A stretch of DNA of 25,985 nt from Bacillota bacterium (GTDB lineage Bacteria; Bacillota; Clostridia; Oscillospirales; Acutalibacteraceae): contig JAEWBE010000028.1 of the NCBI GenBank assembly GCA_023391275.1, positions 1 through 25,985 on the forward strand. Reading direction: 5' to 3'. How positions within the stretch are numbered: the stretch's first letter is position 1; the number at the start of each line of letters is the position of its first letter. Under the pieces are notes generated by a model. It searched no databases and had not been told where the DNA came from. It saw nothing but the letters and a program-made list of their open reading frames with translations. Positions 1-7,119 of the stretch are shown piece after piece. The position numbers were made by a program, and so were the translations under genes.

Positions 1-55
1 GAGCAGGGGACTGAAAATCCCCGTGTCGGTGGTTCGATTCCGCCCGGAGGCACCA
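1..55 (+). tRNA. tRNA-Phe (GAA), 5' part missing
   Basis: Only the 3' part is in the window. The anticodon stem GGGGA/TCCCC closes the seven-base loop CTGAAAA, which puts GAA at the anticodon and so reads Phe codons. A five-base variable loop, a T arm with the TTCGATT loop, the 3' acceptor strand CGGAGGC, discriminator A and an encoded CCA end follow. The D arm and the 5' acceptor strand lie before base 1, so acceptor pairing cannot be checked. It is the first of three closely spaced tRNA genes, probably one transcript. Confidence 0.9.
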
Positions 56-60
56 TTAAT

Positions 61-136
61 GCGATTGTAGCTCATCTGGTAGAGCGCCACCTTGCCAAGG
101 TGGAGGTAGCGAGTTCGAGCCTCGTCGTTCGCTCCA
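61..136 (+). tRNA. tRNA-Gly (GCC)
   Basis: A full cloverleaf can be drawn. The D arm is GCTC/GAGC, the anticodon stem CCACC/GGTGG closes the loop TTGCCAA with anticodon GCC, the T arm carries TTCGAGC, and the 3' end is T plus an encoded CCA. The acceptor stem is GCGATTG against CGTTCGC. It contains a T-T mismatch at the fifth pair and a wobble pair at the sixth, so it is weaker than usual. Five bases separate it from tRNA-Phe and five from tRNA-Cys. Confidence 0.93.
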
Positions 137-141
137 TTTTT

Positions 142-216
<75 letters not shown>

Positions 217-220
217 ATAT

Positions 221-275
221 AATCGCAATCGTCAGTGCATTGTAAAAAACAGTGCATTGGCGATTTTTATTTTTA
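221..275 (+). terminator. terminator after the tRNA cluster
   Basis: AATCGCAAT (221-229) pairs with ATTGGCGATT (256-265), with one bulged G, and is followed by a T-rich run to 274. The internal sequence repeats CAGTGCATTG directly. The outer stem plus T run fits an intrinsic terminator for the tRNA transcript, though the loop is long and the stem AT-rich. Confidence 0.5.
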
Positions 276-821
276 CTGATTGCCGGAAATGCCATATCCC
301 TTAGTAACAGGGTCCAGGAACAGTGCGATGTGCGGCGGGTAAAATGTGAATAGCAGGAAAGATACAGCAAGCGTCAAAATAAGTATTATCCCAGCAAATT
401 GATTTTGTATATTAATTTGGATATGGTGGATTGCCTGCCAACTGTATGTAAAAGCAACTGCAACACCGAAAATAAATGTTAAAATATCAGCGCATAGAAA
501 GTGCTTCCCTATGATTCCGGTGTAAGTGTAAAATGTTATTATGATAGTTATCAGCCCCAGCACTATTCCAATTGATTTTGCCAAGATAAAGTTTGGGTAA
601 TTTTTTCCGACATTAAAATATTCAAACGCACTAAACAGAAGCATTGGCACGAACAGCAACTTTAAATGCTCCCATGTACTTTCGTTTATCGGGCTGAAAA
701 TCCCGGCAATACGGTTGTTTCCAGTCCAGTTATAAACGAAATGCAATAAAGACCCAATGATCACAACGAAAATAAATCCTGTAATTTCCCAGCCAATCAG
801 TTTATTTAGCAATACAAACAC
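273..821 (-). CDS. DUF6512-like integral membrane protein
   Basis: A 182-residue (or 179) very hydrophobic protein with about five membrane segments, roughly residues 9-31, 54-68, 82-104, 111-128 and 140-163. The motif SPINESTWEHLKLLF after the first membrane segment is what I associate with the DUF6512 family of Firmicutes, whose function is unknown. The frame opens with GTG at 821, but TTG at 812 sits about eight bases after AAGGAAAGGGG and gives a protein starting at Leu-Asn-Lys, closer to family members. It stands alone, faces the tRNA cluster, and diverges from the small membrane peptide at 992. The family call is from memory of the motif. Confidence 0.72.
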   Translation of the reverse strand: MFVLLNKLIGWEITGFIFVVIIGSLLHFVYNWTGNNRIAGIFSPINESTWEHLKLLFVPMLLFSAFEYFNVGKNYPNFILAKSIGIVLGLITIIITFYTYTGIIGKHFLCADILTFIFGVAVAFTYSWQAIHHIQINIQNQFAGIILILTLAVSFLLFTFYPPHIALFLDPVTKGYGISGNQ

Positions 822-991
822 CCCTTTCCTTAAATTTTATGATAGTAATTCAAAGGTTAACATGAAAAACATAACCTCAAATTAATTTCTTATAAATGGC
901 CCGTTTATAATGAAAATTTTTATTTAGCGAGTGTCACAAAACGCACTGCCCAATCGTTATATATATGTAACATGGTTTGAGGGGGTACGTT

Positions 992-1090
992 ATGAAACCG
1001 AACAGTAAAAAAATGAATTTAATCTTTACTCTTCTGGCTTTAGCTGCACTTGGAGCGATTTTATTTATCTGTGCACATACTTTCGCATAA
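992..1090 (+). CDS. 32-residue single-pass membrane peptide
   Basis: A short reading frame starting MKPNSKKMNLIFTLLA and ending HTFA. It is preceded by GAGGGGG, six bases before the ATG, which is a strong ribosome binding site for so short a frame. A basic N-terminus (three Lys) followed by about 20 hydrophobic residues (positions 9-28) predicts one membrane helix with no charged tail. I do not recognise a family. It lies about 100 bases upstream of cwlD and could be co-transcribed with it. Translation is plausible but not proven. Confidence 0.55.
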   Translation: MKPNSKKMNLIFTLLALAALGAILFICAHTFA

Positions 1091-1150
1091 TTAACCATAA
1101 TCAGCTTATGAAGGAAACGGATTACAAATACAACTTATATACATATCTAA

Positions 1151-1184
1151 AATCACCCCATGCATATAGATGCATGGGGTGATT
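1151..1184 (+). promoter_or_regulatory. perfect hairpin covering the cwlD ribosome binding site
   Basis: AATCACCCCATGCAT (1151-1165) and ATGCATGGGGTGATT (1170-1184) form a perfect 15-bp stem with the loop ATAG. The 3' arm contains GGGGTGAT (1176-1183), the only good Shine-Dalgarno sequence for cwlD, so folding would hide it. No T run follows, so it is not an ordinary terminator. Confidence 0.7.
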
Positions 1185-1187
1185 GCA

Positions 1188-1910
1188 TTGAAAGCGACAA
1201 AAACTTATTTTATACCGATAACGGTCCTCATATTGTGCTGCCTTGCGTTTTTATTGCTTTCCTATCTCTCTTACAACAAAATCGATAAAATGGCCTCTGC
1301 GCTCGCCGGGGAGCGAATACCGACGATTGTAATCGACCCCGGCCATGGTGGGGAGGATGGCGGAGCCAGCGCGTCGTCCTCTGTTTTGGAAAAAGATATT
1401 AATCTTGCAATTTCTCTCAAGCTGCAAAAACTTTTGGAGTCTTCCGGATTTCATGTGGTAATGACACGTACCACGGATGAGTCCATTGGGGATAAAACTC
1501 TGGACACAGTCAGAGAACGGAAGGTGAGCGATCTGCATAACCGGCTGAAAATTATTGAAGCGCAGGGCGACTGTGTTTTCATCAGCATACATCAAAATCA
1601 TTTTACTGAAAGCCAATACAGCGGTGCACAAATGTTCTATTCTACAAAAAATGCTGTCAGTAAGGATTTGGCGGAAAGTATTAAGAGCCGCGTTGTGGAG
1701 CTTTTGCAGCCGGAAAATGAAAGGGAAACAAAACCCGCGACCGATTCTATTTATCTTCTTTGGAATACAAAAATGCCGGCTGTCCTGATTGAATGCGGCT
1801 TCCTTTCCAATCAGTCGGAGGCCGCAAAGCTAAACGACAAAACTTATCAGCAGCAAATGGCTTTTGCAATTTACAGCGGTATGCTGGATTACCTTCATTC
1901 AAATCCATAA
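1188..1910 (+). CDS. cwlD: N-acetylmuramoyl-L-alanine amidase CwlD (sporulation)
   Basis: A zinc amidase of the Amidase_3 family. CwlD cleaves the peptide stem from muramic acid in spore cortex peptidoglycan, the step that precedes muramic delta-lactam formation and later germination. Numbered from the upstream ATG at 1170, there is an N-terminal membrane anchor (14-35), then IDPGHGGEDGG with zinc ligand His59, Glu74 (second ligand), SIHQNH with His141 (third ligand), and VLIECGFLSN with catalytic Glu208. The length (240 residues) is normal. I chose TTG at 1188 because GGGGTGAT is eight bases before it, while ATG 1170 is inside the hairpin and has no ribosome binding site. GTG at 1179 is a weaker option. 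I saw no clear sporulation promoter upstream. Confidence 0.92.
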   Translation: MKATKTYFIPITVLILCCLAFLLLSYLSYNKIDKMASALAGERIPTIVIDPGHGGEDGGASASSSVLEKDINLAISLKLQKLLESSGFHVVMTRTTDESIGDKTLDTVRERKVSDLHNRLKIIEAQGDCVFISIHQNHFTESQYSGAQMFYSTKNAVSKDLAESIKSRVVELLQPENERETKPATDSIYLLWNTKMPAVLIECGFLSNQSEAAKLNDKTYQQQMAFAIYSGMLDYLHSNP

Positions 1911-1914
1911 TACC

Positions 1915-1943
1915 TTGTATTTGTTCATTGATTAGGATATAAT
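1915..1943 (+). promoter_or_regulatory. sigma-A promoter of radA
   Basis: TTGTAT (1915-1920), a 17-base spacer and a perfect TATAAT (1938-1943). Transcription would start near 1950, only a few bases before the upstream ATG at 1954. This supports translation from the ATG at 1978. Confidence 0.65.
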
Positions 1944-1977
1944 TTTAATTAAAATGATAGAAAATGAGGATTTTAAA

Positions 1978-3348
1978 ATGGCTTCAAAATCCAAAAGTGT
2001 ATATATTTGCTCGGAGTGCGGTTTTGAATCCGCGAAATGGTACGGAAAGTGCCCTGGCTGCGGTCAGTGGAACTGTATGAATGAAGAAATAAAAGAGGCT
2101 GCACCCAAAAGAACCGCCGGCTCCGGCGTTTCTCACAGCATTACGCGGCCGATTGCTATTAACGAGATCAGCACAACCGATGAAGAGCGTTATCACACCG
2201 GCCTGACCGAGCTTGACCGGGTGCTGGGCGGCGGAATTGTTAAAGGTTCCCTGATTTTAATCAGTGGCGAACCCGGAATCGGAAAATCTACGATCCTATT
2301 ACAGATATGCGAATATTTGGGCAGGACACTTAAAATACTGTATGTGTCCGGAGAGGAATCCAGCCGGCAGATTAAACTGCGTGCAGAGCGGCTCGGTGTT
2401 CAAAGCGATAATCTGTATGTTTTGACTGAAACCGACATTCAGTACGTAATTGAACAGATCAGAGCCGACCTCCCTGACCTGGTGATGATTGATTCTATTC
2501 AGACGATGAATTTTACCGATCTGAGCTCATCGCCCGGCAGCGTAACCCAAGTGAGAGAATGCACCAACGCGGTTATGCGGGCCATAAAAGCGTTGGAAAT
2601 CCCCACTATCCTGGTCGGCCATGTTAACAAAGACGGAGCTATTGCCGGTCCAAAGGTGCTGGAGCACATTGTTGATGCGGTGCTTTACTTTGAGGGCGAT
2701 CGTCAAATGTCTTACCGGATTTTGCGGGCCGTGAAAAACCGATATGGCTCAACAAACGAAATCGGCGTATTTGATATGGGCGATAACGGATTACAGCAGG
2801 TGGACAACCCTTCGCTCGCGCTGCTGTCCGGCAGACCGAAACATGTATCGGGTACCTGTGTTACCTGCGTGATTGAGGGTTCTCGCCCCATTCTGGCGGA
2901 AATACAGGGTTTAGCCACTACTACGGGATTCGGTAATCCAAGGAGGATGTCTACGGGATTCGATTATAACAGGATGTCGCTTTTGCTGGCGGTTTTGGAA
3001 AAGCGTGCAGGATATTATTTTTCAAATCTTGACGCATATGTCAATGTGGTCGGCGGATTAAGACTGGATGAGCCTGCATCCGATTTAGCGGTCGCCATGT
3101 CGCTGGTGTCAAGCCTTAAGGATGTGCCGGTTAGTGAAGATACGATCGCCTTCGGTGAAATTGGGCTTGCCGGTGAAATCCGCTCGGTAACCCACATTGA
3201 CGCCAGAATCAGCGAAGCCGAGCGTCTTGGCTTCAAAAAGTGTATTGTGCCGTTTCATAACTTAAAGCAGGTAAATGCAAAGTACACAGGGATTAAATTG
3301 ATTGGGGTTAAAAATGTAAGGGAGGCGTTTGAAGCGTCGATTGAGTAG
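1978..3348 (+). CDS. radA: DNA repair protein RadA (Sms)
   Basis: A RecA-like ATPase that promotes branch migration and processing of recombination intermediates. Numbered from ATG 1978: an N-terminal zinc finger CSEC...CPGC (Cys11, 14, 25, 28), Walker A GEPGIGKST (97-105), the VMIDSIQT Walker B region near 169-176, the RadA signature KNRYG (253-257), and a C-terminal Lon-like domain with GEIGLAGEIR. The length of 456 residues matches the family. The start is set by TGAGGA (1965-1970), seven bases before ATG 1978, and by the usual RadA N-terminus. The in-frame ATG at 1954 has no ribosome binding site. The last 41 bases overlap a small gene on the other strand. Confidence 0.97.
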   Translation: MASKSKSVYICSECGFESAKWYGKCPGCGQWNCMNEEIKEAAPKRTAGSGVSHSITRPIAINEISTTDEERYHTGLTELDRVLGGGIVKGSLILISGEPGIGKSTILLQICEYLGRTLKILYVSGEESSRQIKLRAERLGVQSDNLYVLTETDIQYVIEQIRADLPDLVMIDSIQTMNFTDLSSSPGSVTQVRECTNAVMRAIKALEIPTILVGHVNKDGAIAGPKVLEHIVDAVLYFEGDRQMSYRILRAVKNRYGSTNEIGVFDMGDNGLQQVDNPSLALLSGRPKHVSGTCVTCVIEGSRPILAEIQGLATTTGFGNPRRMSTGFDYNRMSLLLAVLEKRAGYYFSNLDAYVNVVGGLRLDEPASDLAVAMSLVSSLKDVPVSEDTIAFGEIGLAGEIRSVTHIDARISEAERLGFKKCIVPFHNLKQVNAKYTGIKLIGVKNVREAFEASIE

Positions 3349-3487
3349 GAACCGGTACCCGGGGCGTTACTTTAATGCAATGCACACAACCGTCACCGGT
3401 ATAATTGGTGATGGCAGAGGGCATTTCCAGGCTGCAATATCCTTCGCGCTGATAAATGCAATCTTCGTCGCACTGAATGATACTCAT
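3308..3487 (-). CDS. small cysteine-rich protein, convergent with radA
   Basis: A 59-residue frame starting MSIIQCDEDCIYQREGYC, with cysteines at 6, 10, 18, 34 and 37. The pattern CX3CX7C...CX2C suggests metal binding or disulfides. AGGTGAAAACAT precedes the ATG, a good ribosome binding site. It resembles small clostridial proteins of the form C-x3-C-IYQ-x-x-GYC-x-L that databases often call 'hydroxymyristoyl-ACP dehydratase'. That name is probably misleading, because nothing here looks like a dehydratase fold. The last 14 codons read antisense to the radA 3' end (41 bp overlap). Function unknown. Confidence 0.75.
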   Translation of the reverse strand: MSIIQCDEDCIYQREGYCSLEMPSAITNYTGDGCVHCIKVTPRVPVPTQSTLQTPPLHF

Positions 3488-3606
3488 ATGTTTTCACCTC
3501 ATTTGTATTCTGCGAATTCACACGGAAATTATTCATGAATCCGTCGTGAATCTCACTAATATTTTCCCCTTGTTATCATAAAATAAGCTGTGATGGGGGA
3601 ATGAGA

Positions 3607-4605
3607 ATGAAAAAATATGTAATGCTATACACCTTTACAACTCTGCTGATTGCCGCTGTGGCGATTTTTGGAACAATTTCACGCAATTCAGTCGTAACAG
3701 TAAACACTGTAAAGGTGGATTCACTTACGGTTGAGAATTCTGTAACATGCAGCGGGAGAGTAGAACGTATTTCTACCACCAGTGTGAGCGCACCGGCCTC
3801 GGCTCTTGTGAAAAATGTTTATGTCAAAGCGGGCGACACGGTAAAGGCAGGCCAGTCCCTGATGCTGGTGGAGATTCCATCTGAAAAAATTGATACTTCT
3901 AAAATTGATGCATCCGATTTGCCCAGTGGCTATGAAAGCCTTTTGGGTCAATACAGCGACCAGCTTCAAAGTGAAAGTGAAAATGCAACAACCTTTCAAA
4001 CAATTGCCGCACCCGTTGCAGGTGAAGTTACATCTGTATCCGTTGCCAATCAAAGCTATGTGGCATCCGGGGTTCCGGTCGCAGTCATTGCCGACAATTC
4101 CGGGCTGCAGGTTCGGCTTTCGGTGAACGAATCTCAAATCTCCGACATAAAGGTGGGGCAGAAAGCGGTAATAACCGGCGTCGGTTTTAAAAATTCATCA
4201 TATTCCGGGACGGTCAAGGCGATTTCGTCCGACGCAAAGCAAATTGTTTCCACTACCGGGCAGGAAACCGTAGTTGAAGTCATTGTGAGCGTGGATGATG
4301 CAGGGAAAGATATTAAGCCGGGTTATACTTCAAAAGTCAAAATTATCACATCCAGAAATTCAGGCGTGCTTGTCGCGCCCTACGAGGCCGTAAGAGCCGA
4401 TAAAAACGGAAATGAGTACGTTTTCAAACTGAAAGGAAATAAGGCTGTAAAGACCCCCGTCGTAACACGGAAAGAGTTTGACGACGGCTTTGAAGTAACA
4501 AGCGGTTTATCCAATAATGACGTTATAATAGAAAGTCCCGATAATCTTTCAAACGGAACCCGTGTGATTCCCTCTTCAAAAGGGACGGTGAGCTCGGATG
4601 ATTGA
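3607..4605 (+). CDS. HlyD/MacA-type adaptor (membrane fusion) protein
   Basis: An N-terminal membrane anchor (residues 7-24, no lipobox) is followed by two half lipoyl motifs (about 47-91, with VKAGDTVKAGQ, and about 131-165) and a beta-barrel region with VGQKAVITG. A membrane-proximal domain runs to residue 332. The stretch between the lipoyl halves is only about 40 residues, so the long alpha-helical hairpin of MacA is missing, as expected for a Gram-positive cell with no outer-membrane channel to reach. ATG 3607 has GGGGGA six bases upstream. The in-frame ATG 3601 would be too close to it. It overlaps the next gene, a MacB-type permease, by 8 bases, so the two proteins very likely form one complex. 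No ATPase gene is adjacent. Confidence 0.85.
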   Translation: MKKYVMLYTFTTLLIAAVAIFGTISRNSVVTVNTVKVDSLTVENSVTCSGRVERISTTSVSAPASALVKNVYVKAGDTVKAGQSLMLVEIPSEKIDTSKIDASDLPSGYESLLGQYSDQLQSESENATTFQTIAAPVAGEVTSVSVANQSYVASGVPVAVIADNSGLQVRLSVNESQISDIKVGQKAVITGVGFKNSSYSGTVKAISSDAKQIVSTTGQETVVEVIVSVDDAGKDIKPGYTSKVKIITSRNSGVLVAPYEAVRADKNGNEYVFKLKGNKAVKTPVVTRKEFDDGFEVTSGLSNNDVIIESPDNLSNGTRVIPSSKGTVSSDD

Positions 4606-5785
4606 TTATCTTAAATCCGCATTTAAGAATTTGGGCAGAAAACGTGCGAGAACTTATCTGACTATACTTGGAATTGCAATCGGCGTGGCGTCTGTTGTTA
4701 TTATCGGCAATATCAGCCAATGCGGAACGGATGCTCTGAGCAATGAACTCGACGGCCTGGGTTTAAGCGGACTTACAATTTCATCTTCTTCCAATGCGCA
4801 GAGCATATCATTAAACGAGAATGATCTGAATATTGTAAAAAATTGTGATCAGGTGGAGCAAGCTGCTCCGGTTATTGTTCAGAGCACCGACGTTTCGGTT
4901 CGAAAGCTGAATTTAAAGGCGATCATCTGGGGCATTGACACAAAGGCAAGCCAAATTATTTCGATTAATCTGCTGTATGGCCGTCTGTTTAATAATCAGG
5001 ATATCAGCACCGGTGCAAACGTTTGTTTGGTGGACGAGGCCTTTTCAAAAAACGCTTACTCCAGAAGCAATATCATCGGGAAAAAGGTTTCTATTTTATG
5101 CGGAGGCGTTCTGGAAGATTTCAAGGTGATCGGCATTATTAAAACCGGAAGCGGCCTGCTTCAAAATATTATCGGCGATTATGTTCCTACCTTTGTTTAT
5201 GTTCCGTATACTACCATTCAAACCGCGGTGGGCAGGGATGATTTCGATCAAATCGCGGTTAAAGTGAAGACAGGCAGTAATGTGGATACTACAGGAAAGA
5301 CGATTGTGGAAAATTTGAACCGCAATAACGGTACCGTTGATGCGTTTGTATCCAACAACCTTGCCAAACAAAAAGACACCCTCACGAGCATGCTGGGGAT
5401 TATTACCTTGATTCTTTCCGCTGTCGGCGCTATTTCTTTATTGGTCGCAAGCCTTAGCATTATGACGGTTATGCTGGTTTCGGTCAATGAAAGAACAAGG
5501 GAAATCGGTATCAAAAAAGCAATCGGTGCAAAGCGCAGTTCCATTATGATGGAATTTATGTTCGAGGCAATCTTAATTTCCATTCTGGGCTGCCTGTTCG
5601 GCATTGCTGCCGGATATCTCGTATCCTATGCAGGGGCTGCCTATTTTGGGTTTGCACTAAGCGTAAGAACGGATATTATGCTGCTGGCAATTGGATTTTC
5701 TGTTTTTACAGGAACTGTTTTCGGCGTTTATCCGGCATATAAAGCATCGAGTTTAAAGCCTGTAGATGCGCTCAGACTGGAGTAA
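4598..5785 (+). CDS. MacB/FtsX-type ABC transporter permease, ATPase absent
   Basis: A 395-residue permease with the type VII (mechanotransmission) layout. The first membrane helix is at about 20-38, a large extracytoplasmic MacB_PCD domain runs 40-260, and three C-terminal helices lie at about 268-292, 322-345 and 358-380. The cytoplasmic segment NERTREIGIKKAIGAKRSS (297-315) is the conserved FtsX coupling region. The protein has no Walker motifs, so it needs a separate ATPase, which in most loci sits between adaptor and permease. Here the adaptor overlaps it directly, and a DUF6873 gene starts two bases after its stop. Substrates of such systems include peptides and antibiotics. The substrate cannot be told from the sequence. 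Confidence 0.88.
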   Translation: MIDYLKSAFKNLGRKRARTYLTILGIAIGVASVVIIGNISQCGTDALSNELDGLGLSGLTISSSSNAQSISLNENDLNIVKNCDQVEQAAPVIVQSTDVSVRKLNLKAIIWGIDTKASQIISINLLYGRLFNNQDISTGANVCLVDEAFSKNAYSRSNIIGKKVSILCGGVLEDFKVIGIIKTGSGLLQNIIGDYVPTFVYVPYTTIQTAVGRDDFDQIAVKVKTGSNVDTTGKTIVENLNRNNGTVDAFVSNNLAKQKDTLTSMLGIITLILSAVGAISLLVASLSIMTVMLVSVNERTREIGIKKAIGAKRSSIMMEFMFEAILISILGCLFGIAAGYLVSYAGAAYFGFALSVRTDIMLLAIGFSVFTGTVFGVYPAYKASSLKPVDALRLE

Positions 5786-5787
5786 AA

Positions 5788-6543
5788 ATGAATTTTGTAC
5801 AAATACCCAATTTACCGGAATCGGATACGACGCTTGTGGCAGTATCCGATACATATCATGAGGTAACCAATGCGCTTGAGGCGTTGGGAATTAATGTCAT
5901 CTCAATTAGGCCATACCGTAAGCTCAGCAAACCGGTCAGCAGCCACGCAGACCTGCTGCTGCATCATCTGGGCGGCAATAAAATTATTGTTGCTGATGGG
6001 GAAGTGTACCTGAAGGAAGAACTGCATCAATTTGGGTTTGAAACGATTCAATCGAACATATGTATTTCTGATGTTTATCCGCATGATGTCGCTCTGGACG
6101 CCGCGCGTGTCGGGCATTATCTGTTTGCCAAAGAAACGGCGCTGGATACTGCGATAAAACAGTATTGTGCTGAGAATCAGATTCAGATTATTCCAGTGCG
6201 GCAGGGTTATGCCAAATGTTCGATCGCAGTGGTCAATGAGCATTCCATTATAACCGCTGACGAATCCATTGTGGAGGCGGCACAGGCAATAGGAATTGAT
6301 GTCCTGAAAATCATGCCGGGTCATATTCAGCTAAAGGGATATAACTACGGCTTTCTTGGCGGTGCAAGCGGACTGATCAGCAAAAATAAACTTGCGTTTA
6401 CCGGCAGCATACAAACACATCCGGATTACGAAAAAATAAAAAGTTTTTGCAGTAGAAAAAATGTAGAATTGATTTCGCTGACGAATGGCCCGTTAATTGA
6501 TATAGGAGGAATTCTCCCGCTAAAAATAAAAAATGATAAATAA
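5788..6543 (+). CDS. DUF6873-type GME-fold protein of unknown role
   Basis: A 251-residue soluble protein without signal peptide or membrane helix. The repeated beta/alpha pattern and the segments RQGYAKCSIAVV, ADESIVEAA and GGASGLI suggest the guanidine-modifying-enzyme (amidinotransferase-like) propeller fold that databases list as DUF6873. This assignment is from memory and is not certain. I could not identify a full Cys-His-Glu/Asp catalytic set of the kind seen in arginine deiminases, so enzymatic activity is open. GGAG inside the permease stop region, five bases before the ATG, and the 2-base gap indicate translational coupling to the permease gene. Confidence 0.65.
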   Translation: MNFVQIPNLPESDTTLVAVSDTYHEVTNALEALGINVISIRPYRKLSKPVSSHADLLLHHLGGNKIIVADGEVYLKEELHQFGFETIQSNICISDVYPHDVALDAARVGHYLFAKETALDTAIKQYCAENQIQIIPVRQGYAKCSIAVVNEHSIITADESIVEAAQAIGIDVLKIMPGHIQLKGYNYGFLGGASGLISKNKLAFTGSIQTHPDYEKIKSFCSRKNVELISLTNGPLIDIGGILPLKIKNDK

Positions 6544-6555
6544 GGAAGGGGCAGT

Positions 6556-6584
6556 TTGACTTTCCGAATTTTTTATTATATAAT
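6556..6584 (+). promoter_or_regulatory. sigma-A promoter upstream of the recombinase gene
   Basis: TTGACT (6556-6561), a 17-base spacer and a perfect TATAAT (6579-6584). The start would be near 6591, inside the dyad 6581-6612, about 530 bases before the recombinase start codon. Confidence 0.65.
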
Positions 6585-6612
6585 TATACAAAATAAAAAT
6601 TTTGTATAATTA
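6581..6612. repeat. perfect 14-bp inverted repeat at the promoter
   Basis: TAATTATACAAAAT (6581-6594) and ATTTTGTATAATTA (6599-6612) with the spacer AAAA. It overlaps the -10 hexamer and the expected transcription start, the position of a repressor operator. As RNA it would be an all-AU-rich hairpin with one G-C pair per arm. Its function is inferred from position only. Confidence 0.55.
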
Positions 6613-7119
6613 AGGTAGGAGGAAAAACTGAATTTTTCCGTAATAATAGCCCATAAATCCCCACATTTAATTTGAACTCCAGTTGCTCATTGAAAAGTTG
6701 GATTTTCATTTACAATAGCTTAGTTTAGATTCGTTCCGATTTTTTGATTCCTCTGATTATAAACTTGCTATAAATTTGTGTGAGTCTTGTTTTATCAGTT
6801 CGCTGTTAATGTAAGCAAAATTGCTTATGATAAATTTTATCGTGTTTGGAAAGGAATTGTTTAAAGTCTTAAATCTGTTCAAATCTAAAATAATGAATGA
6901 AACTAATGCCGGATTAATATGGGCATCTGTAGCTGCTGCAATGATATGATAGATGATTAAATATGGAACAGATGTTCTTTATAGTTTTCATCTATGAACG
7001 ATCTATATTCTTGATCCTTGATTCTTGCTTTTTAATTTCAAGCAGGTCTGTCTTATCAATTTGATCTCGTGAAACTGTTTCACAAAGCAATTACAACAAT
7101 TTAAAATGGAGTTGAATTT

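Larger units (their letters stand above)
6544..7119. other. AT-rich 576-bp intergenic region with dyads, no clear gene
   Basis: The region is clearly AT-richer than its neighbours. It holds a weak hairpin plus T run after the DUF6873 gene (about 6543-6576), a sigma-A promoter (6556-6584), a perfect 14-bp dyad (6581-6612), a GGAGG with a second hairpin (GGAAAAA 6621-6627 / TTTTTCC 6633-6639), the dyad TAAGCAA-AA-TTGCTTA (6812-6827) and the dyad GTGAAAC-T-GTTTCAC (7069-7083). The longest start-to-stop frame I noticed is about 18 codons and has no ribosome binding site. It may be a long regulated leader of the recombinase gene, a small RNA gene, or a decayed sequence. Confidence 0.5.

Noticed and set aside
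1170..1187. ATG at 1170 as the cwlD start.
   Set aside because: It lies in the loop-proximal arm of the hairpin without any upstream ribosome binding site. TTG 1188 has GGGGTGAT at good distance.
6614..6677. GGAGG followed by CTG could start a leader peptide of about 15 residues.
   Set aside because: CTG starts are rare, and the GGAGG is inside a small hairpin. I kept it as part of the gap description rather than as a gene.
6893..6949. An 18-codon frame in the AT-rich gap, starting Met-Asn-Glu-Thr and hydrophobic at the end.
   Set aside because: There is no ribosome binding site before it, it is very short, and I recognise no family. It is likely chance.
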